Notes under the pieces: model-generated
Database searches by the model: none
Told to the model about the DNA's origin: nothing
What the model saw: only the letters and a program-made list of their open reading frames with translations
Made by a program: the position numbers and the translations under genes
Shown: one piece after another, positions 42,488 to 50,587 of the stretch
Position numbering within the stretch: position 1 is the first letter of the stretch
How the letters are laid out: each line of letters begins with the position of its first letter
Origin: Chitinophagales bacterium
GTDB taxonomy: Bacteria > Bacteroidota > Bacteroidia > Chitinophagales > Saprospiraceae
Assembly: GCA_013299105.1 (NCBI GenBank)
Contig: JAAFJY010000007.1
Span: forward strand, 124,001-188,000
Length of the DNA stretch: 64,000 nt
Direction of reading: 5' to 3'

Positions 42488-43048
42488 TTACTTCTTCAAA
42501 GGTACCAGTTCAGCTTCCAACTTGATACTGGCAGTTTTGCCAACCTTATCAGCTACCAAGTTCGGAATGGTGATTTTGTAATCTGCCAATTGAACTGAGA
42601 AAGCCAGTTTGGCACTGATTTTGTCGCCTTTGACGACCAAGTCCACTGGTGTGTTGATATTCTTCGTTACACCGTGGATGGTCATGGCACCGCTGACATT
42701 GGCCTTGTAAGTGCCATCTTTGTCCAATTTGACCGCAGACATGTTGTCAATTTTTCCTTTGAACACCGCTTTGGGGTATTTGGTGCTTTCCATGTAGTTT
42801 TCGTTGAAGTGTTCCTGCATCAAGGCGCGTTCAAACTGGAAGTTTTTGATCAAAACAGCCATTTCCACATTGCCTTCGTTGGTCAACACGCAGGAATTAG
42901 ACTTGGAAACCGCTTGGATGGTTTCGGGAGAATTGGCCGCAGTTGCGTCAAAACGCACAATAGCGTCGCGGGTGAAGTATTGCTGCGCAAAAACTGCACT
43001 GCTCAAACTGCACAAAAACAGGAAGCTGAAAAGGCTTTTCATAGTCAT
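42488..43048 (-). CDS. YceI-family periplasmic protein
   Basis: This protein of about 186 residues has a signal peptide ending VFAQ. The rest follows the YceI lipocalin-like pattern: VRFDATA, MESTKYPKAVFKGKI, and TVHGVT-like TIHGVTKNINTPVDL near the middle, with VADKVGKTASIKLEAEL at the end. YceI proteins bind isoprenoid or other lipids. The start could be either Met of MTMKSL (43048 or 43042). It ends at the bidirectional terminator. It lies downstream of a DUF5777 protein and an OB-fold protein on the same strand, a common trio in Bacteroidota. Confidence 0.88.
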   Translation of the reverse strand: MTMKSLFSFLFLCSLSSAVFAQQYFTRDAIVRFDATAANSPETIQAVSKSNSCVLTNEGNVEMAVLIKNFQFERALMQEHFNENYMESTKYPKAVFKGKIDNMSAVKLDKDGTYKANVSGAMTIHGVTKNINTPVDLVVKGDKISAKLAFSVQLADYKITIPNLVADKVGKTASIKLEAELVPLKK

Positions 43049-43161
43049 GGTAAATGATTGATGTTGTTCAAAAGGGGTTGTTGTGATTTTGACGCAAAAC
43101 CAGCCCAAAGATTATCTGAAACTGGTCCATTCGTTTTTTGTTAACAGAGCTCCGCAATCAC

Positions 43162-43242
43162 GTTTGCTAAACTTTTGGAGTTTAGTAAACGGAGGACAGG
43201 CTTACGCTTACCAAACTTTTGAAGTTTAGCAAGCGTAAGCCT
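43162..43242. repeat. Two adjacent related hairpins
   Basis: Hairpin 1 (43162-43190) has arms GTTTGCTAAACT/AGTTTAGTAAAC. Hairpin 2 (43198-43242) has 21-nt arms that pair at 19 positions and includes CCAAACTT/AAGTTTAG. Both share the core AAACTTTTGRAGTTTAG. They lie between the DUF5777 gene and the YceI gene, about 5 bp after the former's stop. They may be terminators or copies of a palindromic repeat family. Confidence 0.65.
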
Positions 43243-43247
43243 CGATA

Positions 43248-44162
43248 TTACTCCAGGCTCTTCTTCTTGAGTTGGAACACCCTGGAAAGATTGAAACCAA
43301 ACTGGATTTGCCCATCGGCCCAGTTGCCATTTTCATCACTGATGTAAGCACGTTCATTCATGCCCACCGCGTTGGAGAAGTGGAGTTGAAACACGTGGCC
43401 ACCCGTTTCGATATCCAAGCCAATGGAAAGTGGATTGTGGGACGAATTCCGACCAGGCACACTGTTGAGGATGTAACTGTAATCCCAGGTCAGCGCCATC
43501 CGCTTGGTGAATTTGTAGCGGCCACCTACGCCCAGCGCATAAAGGTTATTGGGTATTTGCTGGCTTTCAACGATGTTGCGGTGGACCATCGTGGGTTCCA
43601 GTTGCAACGTAAAATTATCGCTGAATTTACGGCCAATGATGACTGCATGGTAATAACTCAGGCGATTGCTGAAGGTAACGGGAATCTCCGCATTGTCGAA
43701 TGGGCTTTTCAGGCCATTGCGCGTTACACCGCTGACCCAAACCAGCGAAAAAGGCATGTTTTTTTCACCCTCTGATTGCCAAAGCAAACGGTACTTTACA
43801 AAAGCATCCATTTCTTTTTTGGAGGTGCTGCGGCCAATCCCAGCCATTAGGTTTTTGGTGATGCCAAAGTCAAAACCCATCCGCATGGTGGCATTGTCCA
43901 AGCCAAAAAGGTTGTAAAAACCATCGCTGATGCGCCCAAAACGGTGCAAAATGCGAAAATCCATCGTAGCCGGGGCCAGCATTTCCATGCTGTGGCTGTT
44001 GATCACCCTGGGGCTTTTGAAGCCATTGGTGACTTTGTCGGTTGTTTTTTCTTCACCCAATTGATCTAGGAGACTTCCTTCTTCCTTGTTTTGAGCAAAA
44101 AGTGTTGAGGTGCCCATTGCGCAAAAGAGCAGGGCGAACAGTAGTAATTTTTTCATTGTCAT
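43248..44162 (-). CDS. DUF5777-family beta-barrel protein
   Basis: This 304-residue protein has a signal peptide ending LFAQ. The mature part has many alternating hydrophobic strands ending in a C-terminal aromatic strand (IQFGFNLSRVFQL), as in outer-membrane barrels. The start of the mature region (INSHSMEMLAPATMDFRILHRFG) is the typical DUF5777 beginning. It is probably part of the trio with the YceI protein and the OB-fold protein. The trio's function is unknown to me. Confidence 0.8.
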   Translation of the reverse strand: MTMKKLLLFALLFCAMGTSTLFAQNKEEGSLLDQLGEEKTTDKVTNGFKSPRVINSHSMEMLAPATMDFRILHRFGRISDGFYNLFGLDNATMRMGFDFGITKNLMAGIGRSTSKKEMDAFVKYRLLWQSEGEKNMPFSLVWVSGVTRNGLKSPFDNAEIPVTFSNRLSYYHAVIIGRKFSDNFTLQLEPTMVHRNIVESQQIPNNLYALGVGGRYKFTKRMALTWDYSYILNSVPGRNSSHNPLSIGLDIETGGHVFQLHFSNAVGMNERAYISDENGNWADGQIQFGFNLSRVFQLKKKSLE

Positions 44163-44166
44163 TGGT

Positions 44167-44586
44167 TTATTCCTTGATCATGACGCAACGCGAAATGAGA
44201 ATGGTTCCATCCAGATCGGCACCAGCGCACTCGCCTTTGATGCTGATTTTATCCTGGGGTTTAATGCCCTCGGCCTGGGCCTGGGCTTCAAATTCACAAA
44301 GTACGCCCGCCCCATCTTTTACAGCCAGGGTAACTTTAGTCGTACCGTCTACCGTTTTGGCTTCTTGCACTTGTCCACTTACGGCTACTATTTTGCCTAC
44401 ATATTGTTCGTTGGCTTTGGCTTCGTCGGCTTGAAAAGCATTGTAAAGAACCGTGGCTTCAATCGCCAAATTGGCTTTTTTACCGCTGGTACTGCCGACG
44501 GGTTTGTTGAACAGATAATAGCCATATCCGCCACCGATGAGCCCTAATGCCAGCACGATCAAAAGTATTTTTTTCATTTTTTGCAT
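44167..44586 (-). CDS. OB-fold (tRNA_anti-like) membrane-anchored protein
   Basis: This 139-residue protein has an N-terminal hydrophobic anchor (ILLIVLALGLIGGGYGYYL). The rest, with VGKIVAVSGQVQEAKTV and KISIKGECAGADLDG, matches the tRNA_anti-like OB fold found in small secreted proteins. A start at 44586 (MQKMKK) or 44577 (MKK) is preferred over the open TTG at 44601. It ends 5 bp before the DUF5777 start, so they are co-transcribed. Confidence 0.78.
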   Translation of the reverse strand: MQKMKKILLIVLALGLIGGGYGYYLFNKPVGSTSGKKANLAIEATVLYNAFQADEAKANEQYVGKIVAVSGQVQEAKTVDGTTKVTLAVKDGAGVLCEFEAQAQAEGIKPQDKISIKGECAGADLDGTILISRCVMIKE

Positions 44587-44597
44587 TGTTTTAAGTG

Positions 44598-44924
44598 TCA
44601 AAATTGCATAAAAATCAACTGACTGGGGATAAAACGCTCAAGAACAAAGCTATTGGTTTTTAGTCTTTGCTGAAAGCTTCGAATTGTCGCCTTGGAGATA
44701 CCAAAGCTCATTTGCACGGGACTGAATCTGATGCAAAGATCAATACTACTTTCATTCTGTACATCCTCCTTACAAGTAGTGCCTAAAAAATCCTCCGAAA
44801 GGGGGAGAAAAAGACTACATTCAAAGCACATTTTCCCCAATTCATGTTCCCAGAAAAGCAATTCATCCAAGTTTGCTTGATAAAGGCCTGCACCATAGTG
44901 TAATTTTGGAACATCAAACCCCAC
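44598..44924 (-). CDS. Low-confidence hypothetical ORF
   Basis: This 108-codon GTG-start frame lies in the 383-bp gap between divergent genes. It has no recognised domain; it contains four Cys and a plausible mixture of residues. It could be a real small gene ahead of the OB-fold gene or chance. No promoter with a proper TTTG-TAnnTTTG spacing was found in the gap. Confidence 0.25.
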   Translation of the reverse strand: MGFDVPKLHYGAGLYQANLDELLFWEHELGKMCFECSLFLPLSEDFLGTTCKEDVQNESSIDLCIRFSPVQMSFGISKATIRSFQQRLKTNSFVLERFIPSQLIFMQF

Positions 44925-44984
44925 ACCTCTAACTCAAACAAAATCACTTACCCCCCCAAATCCACACACTAACCCAAACTTCAT

Positions 44985-46130
44985 ATGTCGTCCAAACATT
45001 TTACTATCATCGGCGGCGGAATTGCCGGATTGAGCACCGCCGTAGCCCTAAAACAAAAGGGTTTCCAAGTCAGCATTTTTGAATCAGCGCCAGAGATTAA
45101 ACCACTGGGTGCGGGGCTTGTACTGGCTGCCAACGCCATAAAAGCTTACAAAAAGCTGGGGTTGGCGGAGAAAATCATTGAACGTGGCCGGATTTTGCCC
45201 AGTTTCAGCATCCTCGACCAGTGGGGAAAGGTCATTACCCAGGCTGATGCTCAGGGTCTTTCAGAAAAATACGGCACACATAATTTTTCGATTCACCGCC
45301 CAGCATTGCACCAAGTATTACTGGAAGAAATTGATCCCACTTGTTTACACGTCAACAAAGCCGCCGTTCGAGTGGAAAACATAGGCGATCAAGTCTTGGT
45401 TCATTTCAAAGACGGCAGTAGTCACCTGAGCGACTATTTGATCGTGGCAGATGGCATCCATTCGGCTATCCGCAGGCAATTGGTGCCTAATTCAGCGCCA
45501 AGATATGCGGGTTACACTTGCTGGCGAGCGGTGATCGACACCCCCGGATTGGCCATGAATGAAGCCACTGAAACCTGGGGTTCCAAGGGCCGCATCGGCA
45601 TTGTGCCTCTGGCCGATGACCGTATTTATTGGTTTGCTTGCGTCAATGGCCCCGTGCAAGATGCTAAAATGAGCGCTTGGCGATCTGCTGACTTAGTGAA
45701 ACAATTCAAAGGTTTTCACCATCCCATTCCCGAAATTTTAGCCCATACCCCTGATGAGCAACTGCTCTGGCATGACATCATCGACCTCAAACCAATTTCA
45801 AAATTCGCCTATGGTCGCATCCTCCTGATCGGCGACGCAGCCCACGCCACTACCCCCAACATGGGCCAAGGCGCTTGCCAAGCCATTGAAGACGCAGTGA
45901 TATTGGCTGATGAACTTAGTGCACAAGACAAGGTAGAATCAGCTTTCCTGGCTTTTGAAAAAAGGCGTTTACCCCGCACCCATTTCATCGTCAATGGATC
46001 TTGGCAAATGGGTAAAATTGCACAGTTAGGCAATCCGATCCTGGTGCGGGTACGCAATAGCTTGTTCAGAATGATCCCCGATCGTGTGAATGAAAAGCAG
46101 ATGGAGAAAGTTTTGGGAGTCGATTTTTGA
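44985..46130 (+). CDS. FAD-dependent aromatic-hydroxylase-type monooxygenase
   Basis: This 381-residue flavoprotein of the PHBH group has the dinucleotide loop GGGIAGLSTAVAL (10-22), an Asp-Gly motif in VADGIHSAIRRQL, and the FAD-phosphate motif LLIGDAAHATTPNMGQG with its following helix. These enzymes hydroxylate aromatic or related substrates with NAD(P)H and oxygen. The substrate cannot be inferred. The gene is followed 78 bp later by a NUDIX gene. Confidence 0.9.
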   Translation: MSSKHFTIIGGGIAGLSTAVALKQKGFQVSIFESAPEIKPLGAGLVLAANAIKAYKKLGLAEKIIERGRILPSFSILDQWGKVITQADAQGLSEKYGTHNFSIHRPALHQVLLEEIDPTCLHVNKAAVRVENIGDQVLVHFKDGSSHLSDYLIVADGIHSAIRRQLVPNSAPRYAGYTCWRAVIDTPGLAMNEATETWGSKGRIGIVPLADDRIYWFACVNGPVQDAKMSAWRSADLVKQFKGFHHPIPEILAHTPDEQLLWHDIIDLKPISKFAYGRILLIGDAAHATTPNMGQGACQAIEDAVILADELSAQDKVESAFLAFEKRRLPRTHFIVNGSWQMGKIAQLGNPILVRVRNSLFRMIPDRVNEKQMEKVLGVDF

Positions 46131-46208
46131 GGAATGTTAGGTTGTAAATACCTTTTTAGCTGCGAATTACTGTACTTTGGGAAGAAAAGAAGAACCCAAG
46201 ACAAAAGC

Positions 46209-46757
46209 ATGCAAGACAGCACTTCACTCCAATGGACCCTAGAACGCTCTGAAGCGGGCCCGGACCTCAAACTCTTCCAGGCCCGCTTTGACTACTTAAA
46301 AAACCCACGCAACCAGGCCGTCGAGCGCATGATTGTACTCGACTCACCAGACGCGGCCAATGTGGTGGCCATCACCAAGACAGGGCAAATGATCCTGGCC
46401 CGGCAGTTTCGGGTGGGTACCCGCGAGGAAACCCTGGAACTGCCCGGCGGCATTGTCGATCCAGGTGAAGATCACCAGGATGCAGCCGAGCGTGAATTAA
46501 GAGAAGAAACGGGTTTTGCCAGTCAGCACTGGATTTACCTCGGCAAAGTGGCTTCCAACCCCGTATTTATGAATTCCTACATTTATCATTGGCTGGCCTT
46601 GGATTGTGAACCTTTGCACGATACCGATTTGGACCAGGGCGAGGCCGTTGAAATTGAGCTCTGGGATACCGAAAAAGTTAAAATGGCCTGGCAGCGCGGA
46701 GAATTCATCCATCCACATACCGCAACCGGATTGTTGTTGTACTTTTGCAAAGTCTGA
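46209..46757 (+). CDS. NUDIX hydrolase, ADP-ribose pyrophosphatase-like
   Basis: This is a 182-residue protein starting at ATG 46209; an in-frame ATG at 46134 would add unlikely residues. A perfect Nudix box lies at residues 81-103 (Gly81, Glu87, Arg95-Glu96, Glu99-Glu100, Gly102). The preceding FRVGTREETLELPGG matches ADP-ribose/NDP-sugar pyrophosphatases. It hydrolyses nucleoside-diphosphate-X compounds; the exact substrate is unknown. Confidence 0.92.
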   Translation: MQDSTSLQWTLERSEAGPDLKLFQARFDYLKNPRNQAVERMIVLDSPDAANVVAITKTGQMILARQFRVGTREETLELPGGIVDPGEDHQDAAERELREETGFASQHWIYLGKVASNPVFMNSYIYHWLALDCEPLHDTDLDQGEAVEIELWDTEKVKMAWQRGEFIHPHTATGLLLYFCKV

Positions 46758-46842
46758 CCAGTGAATTTTCAGGTTTTTCATGGCATCAGGCAGCATTTTT
46801 AAGCTTTGTTTACTCTAAATTTACAAGACACCCAGCAGAACT

Positions 46843-47382
46843 GTGACAGAAAACGAACTGATAGAGGGATGTGTAAGGCAACGCAGGGAATGCCAACAAG
46901 AGCTTTTTCGCCGATACGCAGGAAAGATGTTGGTGGTTTGTATGCGTTATGCTCGGCACCAAATGGAAGCAGAGGACCTGCTCCAAGACGCCTTCATCAA
47001 AGTATTCGATCACCTGGCACAGTTCCAAAACAAGGGGTCTTTGGAGGGCTGGATTCGGCGCATCGTCGTGAATACTGCCCTAAAAAACATTGACCGCAAA
47101 AGCTTTACCCACGAGCAGTACGGCATGGAGATCCGCGAAGATTTTTCTTCGACTGACCCTGGCGTTTATGCCCAATTGGGAGAAGCTGAATTGTTGAAAC
47201 TCATTGCCCAATTGCCGGAAGGATACAAGGTGGTTTTTAACCTATATGCCATTGAAGGATACAACCACGCAGAAATCGCCGAATTGCTGGGGGTACAAGA
47301 AAGTACTTCCCGCTCACAATTGGTCAAAGCCAGAAAAATGTTGCAAAGTATGGTTGAACATCTACAAAGCATCGCCGTATGA
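46843..47382 (+). CDS. ECF-type RNA polymerase sigma factor
   Basis: This 179-residue sigma-70 family protein starts at GTG 46843. Region 2 is visible in QELFRRYAGKMLVVCMRYA and AEDLLQDAFIKVF, and region 4 in LPEGYKVVFNLYAIEGY and AEIAELLGVQESTSRSQL (helix-turn-helix). It starts about 86 bp after the NUDIX gene. The next gene overlaps by 4 bp and encodes a membrane partner, the usual arrangement of a sigma factor with its anti-sigma regulator. Confidence 0.93.
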   Translation: MTENELIEGCVRQRRECQQELFRRYAGKMLVVCMRYARHQMEAEDLLQDAFIKVFDHLAQFQNKGSLEGWIRRIVVNTALKNIDRKSFTHEQYGMEIREDFSSTDPGVYAQLGEAELLKLIAQLPEGYKVVFNLYAIEGYNHAEIAELLGVQESTSRSQLVKARKMLQSMVEHLQSIAV

Positions 47383-48746
47383 ACCAGCGCCATCCCATCG
47401 ATCAAGTGTTTCAGGATCGCTTACAGCACCATGAGTTGGAGCCGCCCATGCACTTGTTTGATAAAATTGATGCCCAACGCCAGGCTGCTCAAGGCCAAGA
47501 ACAGCGCAAAAAACGTTGGATCTACTGGAGTGCCACCGCTTTGTTGCTCCTCTTGGGTACTGCCTTGTGGTTTTGGGTTGCACCAAACGATGACCAGTTG
47601 GACTTGTTTTCACCAAGCATCGAACACCTTGTGGTGGCTGAAAAAGCGCAAAAAAGTGCCGATCAAAGTACACCAGCTGGATCGGCGACTGAGCATCAGG
47701 TTGTTTCTGCTACGAGCGATCAGGCTTCACGGAATGCCCCAAGTGCCCAAAATGAGCCTGTTGCTCGACTACCCAAAGGTGATATTCTGCAAAATAAAGC
47801 CCTACCAGAAGCGCAGCTAAGGACCGTTTCTTCGGCTTTAAACACTGGGCAGAACACACTAGACGTTGATGGTGCGAAGCTCGCTGGAGTTGAATCGATT
47901 AAAACGGAAGCAGGTTCATTTACAATAACTGAAGTACCAAGCCAAACGCAAAATCTTGCGACTGAGGCCAGTGAAACGCAAACTGAAGCTGAAATCAACA
48001 GGCCATTGGGCACTTGGGCAACTATCACTACCAAAGCTCCACAAGCTTTGGAAATGCAGCCCCTTCCCGTGTTTGCGCCCTTGATCAAGCCCAAGCAACG
48101 CGGTTGGCGGGTGTATGGCGAAGGCTTTGCAGGTTTCGACTTCAATGGCCGTAGCTTAGAGGCTCGTGCGCCAGAATTCGAAACTTATCGCGAGGCCCGC
48201 CAAAATGCCGAAAACATACAAGATGGGTTCAGTTCCAACTTGCGTTTTTCGATGATATCTATCGATGGTTTTGCCGTGCGCAGTGGAATTCGTTACGCAG
48301 CTTATGCTGAGGTCGTACAATTACAGGGCAAAGAATGGACCAATCGCTTTCGCTCAGTGGATATTCCAATGTTGTTGGGTTACGAAAACAACAGAATCGG
48401 CCAGTTGACCCTCTCAGCCAATGCCGGAGTTTTGCTCAATATGGCTTTCAACCAGGAAGGCCAGTTTTTGGCCCCCGATTTAAGCGGTCCAGTTGAGTTT
48501 TCGAGTAAAACGCCCGACTCTTATCCAGCTTATCGCAACCGCCTGGGTTTGGCTTATTATGGCAGCGTGGCTTTGAGTGCGCCGCTCTCACCTACCTTGC
48601 GCGTGGTGATTGAGCCTTACATCTTGCGCCGTCCGAGCAGCATTACCTATGCAGATTATGCCATCGACCAGCGCAACTGGAACCAAGGCATCCAGATCGG
48701 CATCCGCAAGAAAATCAACAAGTATATTTATTTTGCGAAGCCTTGA
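47379..48746 (+). CDS. Anti-sigma-like membrane protein with barrel-like C-terminus
   Basis: This 455-residue protein has an N-terminal cytoplasmic part of about 45 residues, a single transmembrane helix (YWSATALLLLLGTALWFWV), a long Ser/Thr/Ala-rich linker with SATSDQASRNAP-type sequence, and a C-terminal region of beta-strands (about 230-450) similar to small outer-membrane barrel domains. Overlap with the sigma gene suggests it controls that sigma factor, sensing at the envelope. No zinc-binding anti-sigma motif was seen. Confidence 0.75.
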   Translation: MNQRHPIDQVFQDRLQHHELEPPMHLFDKIDAQRQAAQGQEQRKKRWIYWSATALLLLLGTALWFWVAPNDDQLDLFSPSIEHLVVAEKAQKSADQSTPAGSATEHQVVSATSDQASRNAPSAQNEPVARLPKGDILQNKALPEAQLRTVSSALNTGQNTLDVDGAKLAGVESIKTEAGSFTITEVPSQTQNLATEASETQTEAEINRPLGTWATITTKAPQALEMQPLPVFAPLIKPKQRGWRVYGEGFAGFDFNGRSLEARAPEFETYREARQNAENIQDGFSSNLRFSMISIDGFAVRSGIRYAAYAEVVQLQGKEWTNRFRSVDIPMLLGYENNRIGQLTLSANAGVLLNMAFNQEGQFLAPDLSGPVEFSSKTPDSYPAYRNRLGLAYYGSVALSAPLSPTLRVVIEPYILRRPSSITYADYAIDQRNWNQGIQIGIRKKINKYIYFAKP

Positions 48747-49020
48747 CGAGGCGACGTGACAAAGAAAATCAAAAGCCTTGGTTTTGCCAGAAAGAAGAAG
48801 GCTATTGCTAGGATAATGGTATTTTTCATGTGTATGAATGAGGAATGAGCAGAATTTACGAAAACAATACATCCAAATCAAAACTCTGCTGCACCGTCGC
48901 GGCAGAATAGGAGTTGGGAAATAAGCCAAAAGGGGTCAGCATGGTTAAATAAATCGCTTTCTTGGTCTTGGTCACTTCTTTAAAAACGCTGAATTTGTTG
49001 GCTAACTTTGCAGCATATGC

Positions 49021-50276
49021 CTACGTAATGGCATGGGGATTTTCCGAGAATTTCAACTCAAAAACATTGATGACTCGGTCTTTACGGTCGATCAGTAAAT
49101 CAATTTGGGCACCTTGGTTTTCGCTTGTATCCTGCCAAGACAAGGCATAAGAAACAATGCCTTGGATGCCCATTGCACGCTTGATTTGACGAACATGGTT
49201 GAGGTAAATTTGCTCAAAAGCGAAGCCTTTCCAGGCATGGTACTGTCCAGTTTCTAAAGCGTTTAGCCAGTTGTTTTCATCAAGTAAACTGCTGTTGTGA
49301 ATGAATTTGAAATAGAAAGCGGTAGAAAAGTCACTCAACCGATAAAGGGCATCTATTTTATTTTTACCAAAAGGAGCATAAGGTTGAATGAATCCACTTT
49401 CTTCTAACTCACTGAGAATGGTGGTCAAGCGTCCACTGTTGTGTAATTGCGTGCTGGAGATGATTTCTTTACAGGTCAATCCTTTGTTTTTGCTTGCAAG
49501 GGCGATTAAAACACTGATGTGCTGTTCAGCCTGATTAAAAAGGGATTGCAGTAAAAAAGAAAATTCTCCATGAGAACCCCGTCTTTGGTAAAACAGATGC
49601 GTTCAATGCTTTGCATCGCGCTTTCATGCTCCTTAATCGCGTCCAAATGATAAGGTATTCCTCCCATCACCATGTATAGCATCGTAATGGAATAACGATC
49701 TATTGCAGGGTTCTTGTGCTTGAGAAAGGATTCCGTTTCCTGTAAAGTAAAAGGTTCCAAGCGGATGCGGTCATTAACTCGATTGTGCAAGCCCCCCCTA
49801 TTTTTAAACAATTCATTGATCATCCACGATGCCGAAGATCCACAAGCAACAAGTAAAATATCCTGTCGTGCCGAAGCCCAACTGTTCCAAAAATGCTCTA
49901 AAGAAGATAAGAAGTCGGATTTTTTGGTAGCCAGCCAAGGGAGTTCATCAAAAAACACCACTTTCTTTTCCAAAGGTGAGGCTTCTAAACAGTCAATGAG
50001 GTTTTGAAATGCAAAAAACCAATTTTTGGGTACTCCACTCACTTTTGCCCCTTGTCGCAACATCGCCGTGTGAAAATTGAGGATTTACTGTTTTGTACCC
50101 TCATTGGCGAAAGCGGTCACCTGAAAAGTAATTTTATCAGCCAGGCATTGCCTAATCAAGAAGGTTTTGCCTACCCTTCTGCGCCCAAATACGGCTACAA
50201 ACCTGGAATCATGGTGTTGGTAAGCATCAATTAATATACTCTTCTCCGTTTCACGACCGATAAATACTTTCTGCAT
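49021..50276 (-). pseudogene. Broken AAA ATPase gene (DUF234-type)
   Basis: Three open pieces belong to one gene. 50085-50276 starts MQKVFIGRETEKSILI and has Walker A FGRRRVGKT; it ends at an in-frame TAA (50085-50087). The next piece (to 49506) continues in the same frame with Walker B VVFFDELPWLA. Near 49555 a T6 run (minus strand) lacks one base relative to the frame that continues as LQSLFNQAEQH and SVLIALASKNKG into 49021-49479. That last part has the PD-(D/E)xK-like end (GAQIDLLIDR, FELKF). The nonsense codon and frameshift indicate loss of function. Confidence 0.85.
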
Positions 50277-50419
50277 AATTTGGCTTTAACTGTCAAAAAT
50301 ATAGAGATAAAGCCGAAAATACTAGTGTTAAACTACAATCTGTGTTTAAATCGAGCAATTCTTGCGATTTGGCCTTGTAGTATGATCTCAAGCTCTAAAA
50401 TCTTTATCATTGACCTGGT

Positions 50420-50453
50420 TTTGACTGCAAAATAAATCTAGTCAGTAAATTTG
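50420..50453 (+). promoter_or_regulatory. Bacteroidota-type promoter of the secreted protease gene
   Basis: TTTG at 50420-50423 and TAAATTTG at 50446-50453 are 22 bp apart, within the allowed range for this promoter class. It predicts a leader of about 128 nt before the protease start. Nothing else was recognised in the 311-bp gap 50277-50587. Confidence 0.6.
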
Positions 50454-50587
50454 CAGATAAATTTCTGTCATCTTCGCTACTCAATTGAACATCTTGGGCC
50501 CTTGTCCATTATTTACTTCAATCCGATTTCAAAAAAAACTGTACATTTATTCACCGCCTCAGCTTGTTCCCGACCGAAGCATCAATA

